64,000 bases of DNA from assembly GCA_903927345.1 (NCBI GenBank), contig CAIYMO010000049.1:62001-126000 (forward strand), given 5' to 3'. This document shows positions 49,764 through 59,073 of the stretch, in pieces. Positions within the stretch are counted from its first letter, which is position 1. Each line of letters opens with the position of its first letter. Made by a program: the position numbers and the translations under genes. The DNA comes from an uncultured Armatimonadota bacterium. GTDB taxonomy: Bacteria; Armatimonadota; Fimbriimonadia; Fimbriimonadales; Fimbriimonadaceae. Below the pieces are notes generated by a model that worked only from the letters and a program-made list of their open reading frames with translations, ran no database searches and was not told the DNA's origin.

Positions 49764-52700
49764 TCAGACGGTTTCGTCTTCTTCTGGCGCAGATTCGACC
49801 TCTCCGGCCTCGTCGGTGATCGCTCCCGAGTTGTAGCCTTCTGGACCTCCGAAGCCAAGCGGCTTCTTCATCCATTTCGCAAAGAGGTTCGACAGATCGT
49901 CAAAGATCGTGTAGGAACACGGAATGACGACGAGTGTCAAGAACGTCGAGAGGATGATTCCACCGAGGACGATCGTTCCGATGCTCTGCCGGAACTCGGA
50001 ACCTCTTCCGAGAGCGGCGGCAACCGGCAAGAGCCCAAGAATGAGCGCCAGGGTTGTCATGAGGATCGGGCGGAGTCGAGTTGGACCAGCTTCGACGAGT
50101 GCATCGTGTCGGCTGTGTCCCCGTTCTCTTAGGGTGTTCGTGTAGTCAACCACGAGGATCGCGTTCTTACCTACGAGTCCTACAAGAGCAACGATACCGA
50201 TGAATCCGATGACGCTGAAGGCTTGGTCAGTAATAACCAGGGCCAATAGCGCACCCACCATTGCTTGCGGTTGGGCAAGCTGAATGATGAACGGATAGAG
50301 GTAGTTGTTGTAGAGCGATGCGAGAACCGCATAGACCAGGAAGATTCCCAGGAATAGGGCGGTGAAGAGGAAGACTCCTTCTCGTGCCTGCGCATCTGCC
50401 TCACCGAGTTGGCGAAGCTGGACGCCGGCAGGAAGCAGCTTCTTCTCCTTGATCCATGTCTGGATCTTTCCGTTGACGACGCCGTTTGCGAAGCCGGGGA
50501 GGAGGTTTGCCGTGACCTGAATTTCTTCAGCTCGGTCGCGCCGATTGATCGCGGTGAATCCGGGGGCTTCGTCAAAGCGAGCTACTGATCCAGCATCGAT
50601 CGGTCGGCCTTGGTTGAATCGGATCGGAACGCTTGCCAGGGTGTCGCGATTGTTGCGATCATCGAGGTCAAGCATGACTCGGACACCGTACTCGCGGCCT
50701 TCGATTCGCATTTTGCTATCGTCGTTGCCTTGGTACATGGTTCGGACGATTCCACCGAGTTGGGTGGCGTCGATGCCGAGGTCGGCGGCTTTTCGGTAGT
50801 CGGGGATCAGGCGGATTTCTGGCTTACCGGACTTGACACTTACGTCTGGTCCGATTACTCCATCGATCTCACCCGCGGCAAGGCGATCCCGAATGTCGGC
50901 GGCAGTCTTGGTCAACAACTCACGGTTGTCCGAGATCAGCGCAAGCTGGATCGGAGCACCAAAGTTGAAGCCACTGACGCCGGTGATCCGAACTTCGGCA
51001 CCTGGGATCTTGCCAACACCCTTGGTGAGGTCGGCAACGATGGAAGGAGCCTTTCGGGTTCGGAGCTTCTCGTGGGCACCCATCACCTTATCGATGAAGG
51101 ACTCTCGATCGTACAGCGTACCGGTGACTTCGGCAAAGTTAGTGGCGTTGCTGTCGGCGGTTCGTGCACCGCTCTGCTTTCCGACTTCAGTGATGGTGAA
51201 CTTGATGTCGGGGTTCTTGAGGAACTGCTTCTCGACGATTCGAGCGACTTCGTCCGTTTTCTCAAGTGAGCTTCCGACAGGAAGTTCGATTGCGGCGCGG
51301 ACCTGGATTGGGTCAGTGCTTGGAACGAAGGAGAACTTGAAGACGGACTCTTTCTTCCATTCGCCGAATTTGAATCCGACGAACACAGGAACCATCATCG
51401 TGAGTCCGATGAGGAATCCGCCCCAGACCGGTCGAAGAGGTGTGCCTTTCAGCTTTCCTCGAACCGTGCCGTAGATGCCGATTCCGAGCAGGATGCAGAG
51501 AATCGGGATCATCTTTTGCGCTGGTACAGGAGCCTTTGCGAGTACGCCAGAGAACTTGAGCACAAGCGAGAGGACAAAGCCGGCGACGGCACCAATCGCG
51601 AGGGTGGACTTCGGAGTTCGGCCGTGGACAACACTTCCGATGGCAACTGCCAACATTCCACCGATTGCGTAGATAACGCCCACTCCGATGCCAAACATTG
51701 GAGCAAATGACGCCGACGGTAAGTTCGCACCCACGATGAGAAGGATGACTGCGAGCAGCAAGGTGTTACCGCTGATGAAGGTGAACCATCGGTGGTTTAG
51801 GCACCACTCAAGGATTCTTCGATATCGGTCTTCCAGACGTGCAAAGCGCTTCTCAAACCAAATCGCGAACCATCCTGAAGGGTGCTCAATGTCTTCGCCC
51901 TTCTTGTACCATCGGGCCGCCAAAAGTGGGGTGAGGGTAAATGAGACGAAGAGTGAGAACAGAACCGCGAAGACGTAGGTCAGAGACAACGACTTGAAGA
52001 ACTGTCCGGCAATGCCTCCGGCGAAGGCGATCGGGAGGAAGACGACAACGTCTGCCAACGTAATTGCGAGAGCGGCGACGCCGATTTCGTTTCGTCCATT
52101 GACGGCAGCGTCTCGAGGATCCTCGCCCATCTTAAGGTGTCGGAAGATGTTCTCCAGGACGACGATTGCGTCATCGACAAGGACACCGATTGCGAGCGAC
52201 AGTCCGAGCATCGACAGGGTGTTGACGGTAAAGCCAACTGCGCGCATGACGATGAACGCACCGAAGATACAGGTCGGAATCGCTAGTGCGACGATGAGCA
52301 TTCCACGGAAGTTGTGGAGGAAGACGTAAACGATTCCGGCGACGAGAAAGACGCCGAAGAATAGCGAGAACTGAACATCCTTCAAGGCCTCGTCAACGGT
52401 CTTCGATTCATCGAAGGCCGCTGTGAACTTGATCGGATACTGAGCTTCGAGCTTTGTGATTAGCACCTTGGCGGCGGTGTTGACCTCGACAGTGTTGCCT
52501 TCTTTTGTCTTTTGGATCGACATGACGACGGTATCGTCGCCGTTAAGTCGGGCCATTCGAGAACGCTCTTGGATTGAGTCAACCACTTCGGCAACAGCAC
52601 CAAGTGGAACCTGCTTTGCTTTCGCTTGCGGGTTATTTGGGTCGCTTACCTTGATGACGACTGCTTCGATGTCCGAGGTCTTGGTGAAGTCACCTTTGAC

Positions 52701-53381
52701 GCGGACGGAGACATCTTGGCCACCCGAGACAAATTTTCCGCCCGGGACGTTAGCGTTTGCACTTTGAACGGCGGTTAGAACATCGGAGATGCCGATGCCG
52801 TATTGCAGGAGTCGATCCTTCTTGATTCGGATCTGGATTTCGCGAAGATCTCCACCGCTGATCTGAGCCTGGGCAACTCCGTTGACTTGGCTAAACTTGT
52901 CGACGATCTTGTCTTCTAGCAAGTCTCGAAGGTCGCGGCTGCTGAGAGTTGACGAGCTTACGGCGAGGGTGAGAACGGGGGTAGAGCTGTTGTCGAACTT
53001 GGCAACAACCGGCTTTCGCGCGTCCTTTGGAATCGAGTTAAGGATTCCATCGACCTTGGTTCGGATGTCATTGACGGCGGTTTCGGTGTTGACTCCGAGT
53101 TCCAGCTGGATCGTAACGACAGAGATTCCCTCTTGGGATTGACCTTGGACTTCACGGATTCCGCTGACTCCCGAAACTGCCTGTTCGACCTTTCGGGTGA
53201 TGAGCTGGTTGACGTCCTCGGGACCTGCACCGGGGTAAGCAGTGGTGACAACAACTGTCCCGAAGTTGACTTCGGGGTTGTTCTCTTTTCGCATGCCCGA
53301 GTAGGACATCAAGCCGATGAGGACGGTCGTGATGACCAGGACGAAGATGAAGATTGGCCGGCTAAGCGCTAGCTTTGTCAT
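49764..53381 (-). CDS. RND efflux pump inner-membrane subunit with extra membrane segment
   Basis: The 1205-residue AcrB/HAE1-type pump has the N-terminal helix, a porter domain starting YPGAGPEDVNQLITRKVEQAVSGV, and the proton-relay pair Asp403-Asp404 in LAIGVLVDDAIVVLENI. Between TM7 (about 532-552) and the second porter half (resuming at FKFSFVPSTDPIQVRAAIELPVG near 681) lie about 115 extra residues with four hydrophobic segments. Normal pumps have 1030-1060 residues and no such insertion. The four helices keep the topology. It works with the adaptor and TolC-like genes upstream, which it overlaps or abuts. Substrates are unknown. Confidence 0.93.
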   Translation of the reverse strand: MTKLALSRPIFIFVLVITTVLIGLMSYSGMRKENNPEVNFGTVVVTTAYPGAGPEDVNQLITRKVEQAVSGVSGIREVQGQSQEGISVVTIQLELGVNTETAVNDIRTKVDGILNSIPKDARKPVVAKFDNSSTPVLTLAVSSSTLSSRDLRDLLEDKIVDKFSQVNGVAQAQISGGDLREIQIRIKKDRLLQYGIGISDVLTAVQSANANVPGGKFVSGGQDVSVRVKGDFTKTSDIEAVVIKVSDPNNPQAKAKQVPLGAVAEVVDSIQERSRMARLNGDDTVVMSIQKTKEGNTVEVNTAAKVLITKLEAQYPIKFTAAFDESKTVDEALKDVQFSLFFGVFLVAGIVYVFLHNFRGMLIVALAIPTCIFGAFIVMRAVGFTVNTLSMLGLSLAIGVLVDDAIVVLENIFRHLKMGEDPRDAAVNGRNEIGVAALAITLADVVVFLPIAFAGGIAGQFFKSLSLTYVFAVLFSLFVSFTLTPLLAARWYKKGEDIEHPSGWFAIWFEKRFARLEDRYRRILEWCLNHRWFTFISGNTLLLAVILLIVGANLPSASFAPMFGIGVGVIYAIGGMLAVAIGSVVHGRTPKSTLAIGAVAGFVLSLVLKFSGVLAKAPVPAQKMIPILCILLGIGIYGTVRGKLKGTPLRPVWGGFLIGLTMMVPVFVGFKFGEWKKESVFKFSFVPSTDPIQVRAAIELPVGSSLEKTDEVARIVEKQFLKNPDIKFTITEVGKQSGARTADSNATNFAEVTGTLYDRESFIDKVMGAHEKLRTRKAPSIVADLTKGVGKIPGAEVRITGVSGFNFGAPIQLALISDNRELLTKTAADIRDRLAAGEIDGVIGPDVSVKSGKPEIRLIPDYRKAADLGIDATQLGGIVRTMYQGNDDSKMRIEGREYGVRVMLDLDDRNNRDTLASVPIRFNQGRPIDAGSVARFDEAPGFTAINRRDRAEEIQVTANLLPGFANGVVNGKIQTWIKEKKLLPAGVQLRQLGEADAQAREGVFLFTALFLGIFLVYAVLASLYNNYLYPFIIQLAQPQAMVGALLALVITDQAFSVIGFIGIVALVGLVGKNAILVVDYTNTLRERGHSRHDALVEAGPTRLRPILMTTLALILGLLPVAAALGRGSEFRQSIGTIVLGGIILSTFLTLVVIPCSYTIFDDLSNLFAKWMKKPLGFGGPEGYNSGAITDEAGEVESAPEEDETV

Positions 53382-54814
53382 TACTTCACAACCTTGATGA
53401 GGGACCCATCAACGAGTCCTTCTTGTCCCTTCGTGATTAGCTGAGCGGAACTTGGAAGGCCCTCGATCTGGACTTGATCACCCAACCGAATGCCGACAGT
53501 GACGAAGATTCTCTTGGCTTTCGATCCTTCGGCAACTACGACGTATCGTTTGCCATCCTTAGTGAGAACAGAAGAGTCGGGAACGACGGTCGCTCCAGCG
53601 ATGCGGTTAAGAACGACTGAACCCTTGGCGAACATTCCGGGGCGGACTGCGCCGCTGCCGTTGGTGAAGATCACGCGGGCGTTGAAGAGTCGGCCGACCG
53701 AGTCGCCTTGTGGGCTGATGGAGATGACCTTGCCGGTATAGGACTCGGAGCCGGCGTCAGTTCGGATGTAAACAGAGGTACCGGGAGTGACTCGACCAAT
53801 CTTGTCCGAGGGAACTTGACCTTCGAAGTAGATGCCTTGTCCACCAACGATTCTAGCAATCGGAGTTCCGGGGGAAACAACGGTTCCAGCCTGGACGGGC
53901 TTGCCGTAAATTCGACCTGAGTATGGGGCACGGATTGATGCTTCGCGCAGGTTCTTTTCGGCTACAGCGACTTGGGCGCGGGCGGATTGAACTTGGGCTT
54001 CGGCAGTTCGAACTTGGTCCATCAGGGTGACATCAAGGCTCTTGGATGCCTTGGCGGAAGCCACACCTTGTTCGGCTTGTCGAACTGACTCGCGAGCGGT
54101 TTCGATATCTTCGGGGCGGATCGCGCTCTTGCTGATCGAGCTTGCCGCTAGGGCGTTCTCGTACTGAGCAAGGGCGGACTCGTAACCGTTTTTGGCGGTA
54201 TCGAGTTGAGATTCGGCGAGGGCTCCTTCCTTCACAAGAGTTCGGACGCGCTCGAGGTTTTTCTTCGCGGTTTCAAGATTGCTCTTGGCGGCGCGGAGAT
54301 TGTTCTGAGCTTGCTCTTGCTCTTCGGGTCTGGCACCTTTGAGAGCCTTTGAAAGCTGCGCCTTTGCCGACTTGAGGGCGGCTTCGGCTTGTCGGACGGC
54401 AGCGGTTGAACGATCTGGGGCGAGGCGGGCGTTTGCCTTGGCTTGCGAGAGCTGCGACGTTGCCGAGGCAAGGCTTGCTCGTGCCTGAGCGGTTGCCTGT
54501 TGGAGGTTCTCACTATCGAGAAGAGCGATAACTTGCCCGGCTGAGACCGAGTCTCCGTCGTTGACGTAGACCGCGGCGAGCTTTCCGCTTCCAACAGCAG
54601 AGATTGCTGATTCGTCGCTCGTCACGACTTCGCCGTTAATGTTGATCACATCTTCGATATCTTCAACTTTTGGGGCAGAAACAACAACAGATTTCGCAGG
54701 ATCAGCGAGGACCGCCCCGGTGGCAGCTGCATCTTTCTGAGCTTGTCGATCCACGCAACCTGTGACACCGAGGGCGACCGCCAGTGCCAACCCGAACAAC
54801 TTTTCCTTTCTCAC
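53381..54814 (-). CDS. RND periplasmic adaptor (membrane fusion protein)
   Basis: The 477-residue lipoprotein (lipobox VTGC, Cys20) has the AcrA/HlyD plan: a lipoyl half (VVTSDESAISAVGSGKLAAVYVNDGDSVSAGQVIALLD), a long helical hairpin, the second lipoyl half (RAPYSGRIYGKPVQAGTVVSPG) and beta-barrel plus membrane-proximal domains. The hairpin is unusually long (about 200 residues rich in A, E, Q, R), which would suit a direct contact with a TolC tip. It overlaps the pump start by one base and the TolC-like stop by 4 nt. Confidence 0.93.
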   Translation of the reverse strand: MRKEKLFGLALAVALGVTGCVDRQAQKDAAATGAVLADPAKSVVVSAPKVEDIEDVININGEVVTSDESAISAVGSGKLAAVYVNDGDSVSAGQVIALLDSENLQQATAQARASLASATSQLSQAKANARLAPDRSTAAVRQAEAALKSAKAQLSKALKGARPEEQEQAQNNLRAAKSNLETAKKNLERVRTLVKEGALAESQLDTAKNGYESALAQYENALAASSISKSAIRPEDIETARESVRQAEQGVASAKASKSLDVTLMDQVRTAEAQVQSARAQVAVAEKNLREASIRAPYSGRIYGKPVQAGTVVSPGTPIARIVGGQGIYFEGQVPSDKIGRVTPGTSVYIRTDAGSESYTGKVISISPQGDSVGRLFNARVIFTNGSGAVRPGMFAKGSVVLNRIAGATVVPDSSVLTKDGKRYVVVAEGSKAKRIFVTVGIRLGDQVQIEGLPSSAQLITKGQEGLVDGSLIKVVK

Positions 54815-56139
54815 TTCTTCTTGTCTCCCTTTGCTTTGCTTGCTTCATAAGCCCGAAGCGCGGCATCGATATCGTCGGCGCCGATTGCGTGCTGAAGATC
54901 AGCGTGCGCGGCGTAGTAGTCGAATTCAGCATTGATGACGGCGTTTCGCGCGTTCACCAATGTCGTTTCTGCGTCAATGATTTCGAGAACAGTCCCCTCT
55001 CCGGCGTCTCTTCGGACGCGGGCGATTCGTGCAACCTCGTTTGCAAGTCGCAGTTGCTCATTCGCGGCAGTTCGGCGGGCTTGAGCGTTTTCCATCGTGG
55101 TCAGCGCGGTCCGAACTTCCTGAGAAATGCCAAGTCGGATCTGAGCGAGCTGTTGAGTGGTCTGATAGATCTGCTCTTCGGTCTGGGCCCGCTTTGCTCG
55201 CGCGATTCCTGAGTCGTACAGAGGGATCGAGAGGGCAAGCGAGGTCGTGTTGGTCTCGCGAACCGGGTTGAAACCTTCGGGGTCAAGCGCCTGCTGGTTC
55301 TGAATGCTGAGGTTCAAGCTTGGGAGCAGACCTTGACCGGCGACGGTTTTGGCGGCGTCCAGAGCTTTGACGGTGTTTCGGAACGAATAGACCTCGGGGC
55401 GCGTTTGCTGACCAAGATCGACAAGCTTTTCGAGTCCAGTGCCGTGCTGGGTCGGAGCGGCGACATCCGCGACGTCGAACTCTGTCTCGATTGGCCTGGC
55501 GAGCTGTAGGTTCAGAACCTGCTTGGCAACGGTGTGGTTGTTGCGCGCGTTTAGAACATCGGAGTCGGCGGCAGCCTTTTGAGCCTTCAGTCGTTCGAGA
55601 TCGATTCGAGCGATCGCGCCTTCCCGCAGCTTCTTCTCGGCGACATCAACTTGGGCTTGGATGTTTGCTTGTCCTTGCTCGGCAACTCGAACTAGGTTCT
55701 TGGTTCGAAGCGCTTGGAGGTAGGCCTTGCGGACAGATTGGCGCAGATCGTTTTCGGCGGCGGTTCGGGTGTTTCGCGACGCCTCGACTCCGGCCTCGGC
55801 GCCCTTCTTGTTTTTGGACCAGAAGCCAACGATGTCGATCGGCATTGTCAGCTGCGACGTCCAAGTGTTGGTATCGATGGGCACGAACGTGATTTCTTGC
55901 CCACCGAGGTTTCCGCGCTGGGGCTGACCGAAGCGAACGTAGTTGTAGTTCGTTGCAATTCGGGGGCCGAGGGCACCCTTTGCTTCGCGAACCTTTTGCT
56001 CGTTGCTCCGTACGGTTGCATCGGCATTTTTGATCGCAAATGAGTTTTGCGCAGCGATGGCAATTGCCTGATCGATGGTTAACGTATCGGCCGGCACAAA
56101 TAGAGCCGACAGAACCATCCCTAATCCTGTTAATGTCAT
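54811..56139 (-). CDS. TolC-family outer-membrane efflux channel
   Basis: The 442-residue protein has an N-terminal signal and the duplicated outer-membrane-efflux repeats: LTIDQAIAIAAQNSFAIKNADATVRSNEQKVREAKG at the start and RRDAGEGTVLEIIDAETTLVNARNAVINAEFDYYAAHADL in the second half. It forms the trimeric exit duct for the RND pump. The C-terminus is a lysine-rich tail. GGGGATC precedes the ATG, which overlaps the AbrB-type gene's stop by 4 nt. Confidence 0.93.
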   Translation of the reverse strand: MTLTGLGMVLSALFVPADTLTIDQAIAIAAQNSFAIKNADATVRSNEQKVREAKGALGPRIATNYNYVRFGQPQRGNLGGQEITFVPIDTNTWTSQLTMPIDIVGFWSKNKKGAEAGVEASRNTRTAAENDLRQSVRKAYLQALRTKNLVRVAEQGQANIQAQVDVAEKKLREGAIARIDLERLKAQKAAADSDVLNARNNHTVAKQVLNLQLARPIETEFDVADVAAPTQHGTGLEKLVDLGQQTRPEVYSFRNTVKALDAAKTVAGQGLLPSLNLSIQNQQALDPEGFNPVRETNTTSLALSIPLYDSGIARAKRAQTEEQIYQTTQQLAQIRLGISQEVRTALTTMENAQARRTAANEQLRLANEVARIARVRRDAGEGTVLEIIDAETTLVNARNAVINAEFDYYAAHADLQHAIGADDIDAALRAYEASKAKGDKKK

Positions 56140-56390
56140 TCTTGATCCCCTTCTTGCACCCTGGTTTCGAGCCGCTGGATGCCTGCGGCAAATTCATCGA
56201 GGAACTCGCGCACTGCGTCGAGTTGGAACATCATGAGGCCCTTATGGATTGGGTGGCGCATGATGAGCACCTTATCCCCGGGGTTGATCCCTAATTCGTG
56301 GCGCGCTTCGGCCGGGATGACAATCTGCCCCCGGTCACCTACCGTCGCCGAGCCGTAAAAGGCGTCGTCAAAATTTTGTCCACACTTCAT
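56136..56390 (-). CDS. AbrB/MazE-type (SpoVT) regulator heading the efflux operon
   Basis: From ATG 56390 the protein has 84 residues. The swapped-hairpin DNA-binding domain is GSATVGDRGQIVIPAEARHELGINPGDKVLIM, followed by a C-terminal helix (QLDAVREFLDEFAAGIQRLE) for oligomerisation. Codons upstream to 56480 overlap the promoter region and are unlikely to be used. As first gene of the regulator / TolC / adaptor / pump operon it probably controls its own transcription, possibly in response to a pump substrate. Confidence 0.85.
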   Translation of the reverse strand: MKCGQNFDDAFYGSATVGDRGQIVIPAEARHELGINPGDKVLIMRHPIHKGLMMFQLDAVREFLDEFAAGIQRLETRVQEGDQE

Positions 56391-56456
56391 GTTGCTCAAA
56401 GATGTATGAAATGTATGATAGCACATACCTGTGTGCCAATACTGATATGTGCTACG
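56391..56456 (-). promoter_or_regulatory. Promoter and candidate operator of the efflux operon
   Basis: On the minus strand TTGGCA (56439-56434), 18 bp, TACATT (56415-56410). Around it lie the inverted repeat GCACAT (56421-56426) / ATGTGC (56447-56452) and two direct copies of ATGTATGA (56402-56409, 56411-56418) 9 bp apart. These could bind the AbrB-type protein encoded next. Confidence 0.5.
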
Positions 56457-56482
56457 TTGCGACACTGATGGGAGTTGCAAAC

Positions 56483-56516
56483 AAAAAAGCCCTTCCGGAA
56501 TCGGAAGGGCTTTTCA
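56483..56516. terminator. Intrinsic terminator after rpmA
   Basis: AGCCCTTCCG, GAAT loop, CGGAAGGGCT with A6 and T4 flanks. It separates rplU-rpmA from the efflux operon. Confidence 0.88.
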
Positions 56517-56531
56517 AATTGTTTGTGTAGC

Positions 56532-56792
56532 TTATGCTACTTGAGCTTCGTAGACAGCGACTCGTCGCTTGTTCTTCGGGCCTTCGAACTTGACTTGACC
56601 GTCGATGAGTGCAAAGATGGTGAAGTCTCGACCGATTCCCACGCCAGGACCTGGGTGGAACTTGGTGCCGCATTGTCGGACGATGATTGCGCCTGGCTTG
56701 ACGACTTCTCCGCCGTACTTCTTAATGCCGCGTCGCTTACTGTTACTGTCGCGACCGTTTCGAGTTGAACCTTGACCTTTCTTATGTGCCAT
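56532..56792 (-). CDS. rpmA: 50S ribosomal protein L27
   Basis: L27 reaches into the peptidyl-transferase centre with its N-terminus. The 86-residue protein starts [22 protein letters not shown] and has [23 protein letters not shown]. The N-terminus needs no protease processing, unlike the Firmicute form. Arginines are mainly CGA or CGC. It lies 21 nt after rplU. Confidence 0.98.
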   Translation of the reverse strand: MAHKKGQGSTRNGRDSNSKRRGIKKYGGEVVKPGAIIVRQCGTKFHPGPGVGIGRDFTIFALIDGQVKFEGPKNKRRVAVYEAQVA

Positions 56793-56813
56793 AAATTGCT
56801 CCCTTGAATCCTT

Positions 56814-57128
56814 TTACTTGGCGACGACCTCGGTCACCTTGATGTGGGTCTCCGGCTGTCGGTGGCCCCATCGCTTTCGCTCGTTCTTCTTTGGCTTGTA
56901 GTTGAACGCGTTGATCTTCTTGGCTTTGCCTTGTCGAACGATCTCTGCAACAACCTTAGCACCCTTGATGAATGGGCTGCCAACCACCGTCTTGTCTCCG
57001 TCTACGACTGCGACAACTTCGGTCAGTTCAACTGACGTTCCAGCTTCGCCTTCGAGCTTATCAACGATGATCACGTCGCCCTTTGAAGCTACATATTGCT
57101 TCCCACCGGTCTTAACAATGACTTGCAT
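56814..57128 (-). CDS. rplU: 50S ribosomal protein L21
   Basis: The 104-residue protein binds 23S rRNA: MQVIVKTGGKQYVASKGDVIIVDKLEGEAG, then FNYKPKKNERKRWGHRQPETHIKV. The rplU-rpmA order is conserved in bacteria; obgE does not follow here. The leader of about 55 nt may carry regulation. Confidence 0.98.
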   Translation of the reverse strand: MQVIVKTGGKQYVASKGDVIIVDKLEGEAGTSVELTEVVAVVDGDKTVVGSPFIKGAKVVAEIVRQGKAKKINAFNYKPKKNERKRWGHRQPETHIKVTEVVAK

Positions 57129-57189
57129 AATCCTAAATCTCCGTACTCGTCTCGACGCAGGAAATCCGTCGGCGAGGGCGCGAACATCT

Positions 57190-57219
57190 ATTATGTCTCA
57201 AGGTTGCGCAGGTTTGCAA
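57190..57219 (-). promoter_or_regulatory. Sigma70-type promoter of rplU-rpmA
   Basis: On the minus strand TTGCAA (57219-57214), an 18-bp spacer and CATAAT (57195-57190). It has the same -35 and spacer as the rplC promoter. The -35 lies 8 nt upstream of the flhB stop. Confidence 0.65.
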
Positions 57220-57226
57220 GGGCTTC

Positions 57227-58291
57227 TTACCTTCTCGCCTTCTTGACGCTGCGATAGACGTACGCTAGAACCTCGGCGACACCGGCGAAGAGCTCTCGGG
57301 GGACGAAGTCGCCGATCTCGCACTTCTTGTACAGGGCTCGGGCCAGAGGGACGTTTTCGACGATAGGCACCTTGGACTGAGTTGCCATTTCCCTGATTTT
57401 GAGTGCGAGGTGATCGACACCTTTTGCCACGACGATCGGGGCGTGGTGCTTGTTTGCCTGGTACTGGATGGCAACAGCAAAGTGGGTCGGGTTCGTGATG
57501 ATGACGTCAGCAGATCGCACGGCTTCGGACGTTCGCATCTTCATGATTTGACGCCGTCGGCGGGCCATTGCGCCTTTCAGTTCGGGCGAGGTCTCGGAGT
57601 CTTTGTACTCTTGTTTGACTTCCTCTTTGGTCATTTTGAGTTGCTTGAGAACCTGTTGGCGCTGGAACATGTAGTCAACGGCCGCGAGGGCAAGCCATGC
57701 TATTCCGATGCGGAGGCAGATGGTTCGGGCAACTTCACCGATGACGCTAAAGGATGCGGCGGGGGTGAGAGACCAGATCATTCCAAGGCGCTCCCAGTGG
57801 GCGAGCAGCGATGTCCAGACCAGGAACGAGAAGAGGAAGAGCTTGACGATTCCCTTGAACGCGTCGAAGAGCGCAGGCTTGCCGAAGAGCCGCTTGAAGC
57901 CGTTCATGGGGTTCAGCTTTTGGAAGCTGGGCTTCATGGCTTCGGGCGAAAAGGCGAAGCCGACTTGGGCGACGTTTCCAGCGACGCCGATGACCATGGC
58001 AACGCTCATCAGAGTTGCGAGGGCGGGCAAAACTGGGAAAAGTGCTGACTTGGCGACGCGCTGAATACCTGCGAACGAGATTTCGGTTGAGCTGGTGGTG
58101 ACGGCGGCGCGGAAGCCCTCGATGAAGCCGAGGTAGCCCATTCGGAAGATTGCAGGGATTGCGATGAGGAGGGCGAGCCACACCAGGGCTCCCACCAAGT
58201 CCATCGACTTCGTGACTGTTCCTTTTTTGCGCGCCTCGCGCTTCCTACGGTCTGTTGGCTGTTCTGTTCTTTCTTGTCCGCCTTCTGCCAT
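57227..58291 (-). CDS. flhB: Flagellar export switch protein FlhB
   Basis: The 354-residue protein has four N-terminal membrane helices and the cytoplasmic domain with the autocleavage motif NPTH (in ADVIITNPTHFAVAIQY). Cleavage there switches export from hook to filament substrates. The start is 3 nt after fliR. It is the last gene of the flagellar cluster here; flhA is not in the window. Confidence 0.97.
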   Translation of the reverse strand: MAEGGQERTEQPTDRRKREARKKGTVTKSMDLVGALVWLALLIAIPAIFRMGYLGFIEGFRAAVTTSSTEISFAGIQRVAKSALFPVLPALATLMSVAMVIGVAGNVAQVGFAFSPEAMKPSFQKLNPMNGFKRLFGKPALFDAFKGIVKLFLFSFLVWTSLLAHWERLGMIWSLTPAASFSVIGEVARTICLRIGIAWLALAAVDYMFQRQQVLKQLKMTKEEVKQEYKDSETSPELKGAMARRRRQIMKMRTSEAVRSADVIITNPTHFAVAIQYQANKHHAPIVVAKGVDHLALKIREMATQSKVPIVENVPLARALYKKCEIGDFVPRELFAGVAEVLAYVYRSVKKARR

Positions 58292-58294
58292 GGT

Positions 58295-59065
58295 TTATCC
58301 TCCGAAGATCCGACCGAGAAGTTCGGTTGATCGTGCGACGCCGGCGGTGGTTGCACCGACAAGAGCGGGAAGGCTCATCGAGACAGCGGCGATGCCAAGG
58401 CCGAGCTTGGCTGGGGTGCCGATTTGAATCGGCTGAAGTTGAGGGAGAGCTTTTGACATGAGACCGAGTGCGGCGTCGATGATCATGGAGACTCCTAGAA
58501 CTGGGGCGGCGATTTGAACAGAAATGATCATGCCTTGGGCGATGAGCTGCATGATGCCGTTGTGGATCAATCCCAGGTGTCCGGCGGTAAGGGTCGGTGC
58601 GGTTTGGTAGCTCTTGACGATCGCTTGGATGACGATATGGTGCCCGTTCATCGCGAGGAAGCACATGATGGCGAGCATCGTTTTGAACTGACCCATGACC
58701 GAAACTTGGATGCCGAGAACTGGGTTGAGCGTTTGGCTCATGCCGAGGCCGATCTGAAGATCAAGGAACGATCCCGCCATGGTGGCGAAGTGAATCGTGA
58801 GTTGGAGCAGCAAGCCGATGAGGAGACCTGCTCCAACCTCATTAAGAAGGGCCACCAACATTCCGCCGAGGTGGGCTGGGGCTTCTCCGACGTTGGCTTT
58901 GACGACCATGCTGAGTGCGGCACTTAGAGCGAACGAGGTGAAGACTCTGATTTGGACTGGCGTGTTTTGCGCTCCGAATAGGGGTGACGACATCACGGCT
59001 GCGCTGCATCGTACGAAGACGATGAAGAACGCATAGAGAGCCTGGTAGTCGTTAAGCGGAGGCAT
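58295..59065 (-). CDS. fliR: Flagellar export gate protein FliR
   Basis: The 256-residue membrane protein forms part of the FliP-FliQ-FliR export gate. Features are YALYAFFIVFVRCSAAVMSSPLFG, GLLIGLLLQLTIHFATMAGSFLDLQIGLGMSQ and the conserved VSMIIDAALGLMSKALPQ. It has no clear Shine-Dalgarno; the stop of the small ORF lies 8 nt upstream, so it may depend on translational coupling. Confidence 0.95.
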   Translation of the reverse strand: MPPLNDYQALYAFFIVFVRCSAAVMSSPLFGAQNTPVQIRVFTSFALSAALSMVVKANVGEAPAHLGGMLVALLNEVGAGLLIGLLLQLTIHFATMAGSFLDLQIGLGMSQTLNPVLGIQVSVMGQFKTMLAIMCFLAMNGHHIVIQAIVKSYQTAPTLTAGHLGLIHNGIMQLIAQGMIISVQIAAPVLGVSMIIDAALGLMSKALPQLQPIQIGTPAKLGLGIAAVSMSLPALVGATTAGVARSTELLGRIFGG

Positions 59066-59073
59066 TGTCGTAT

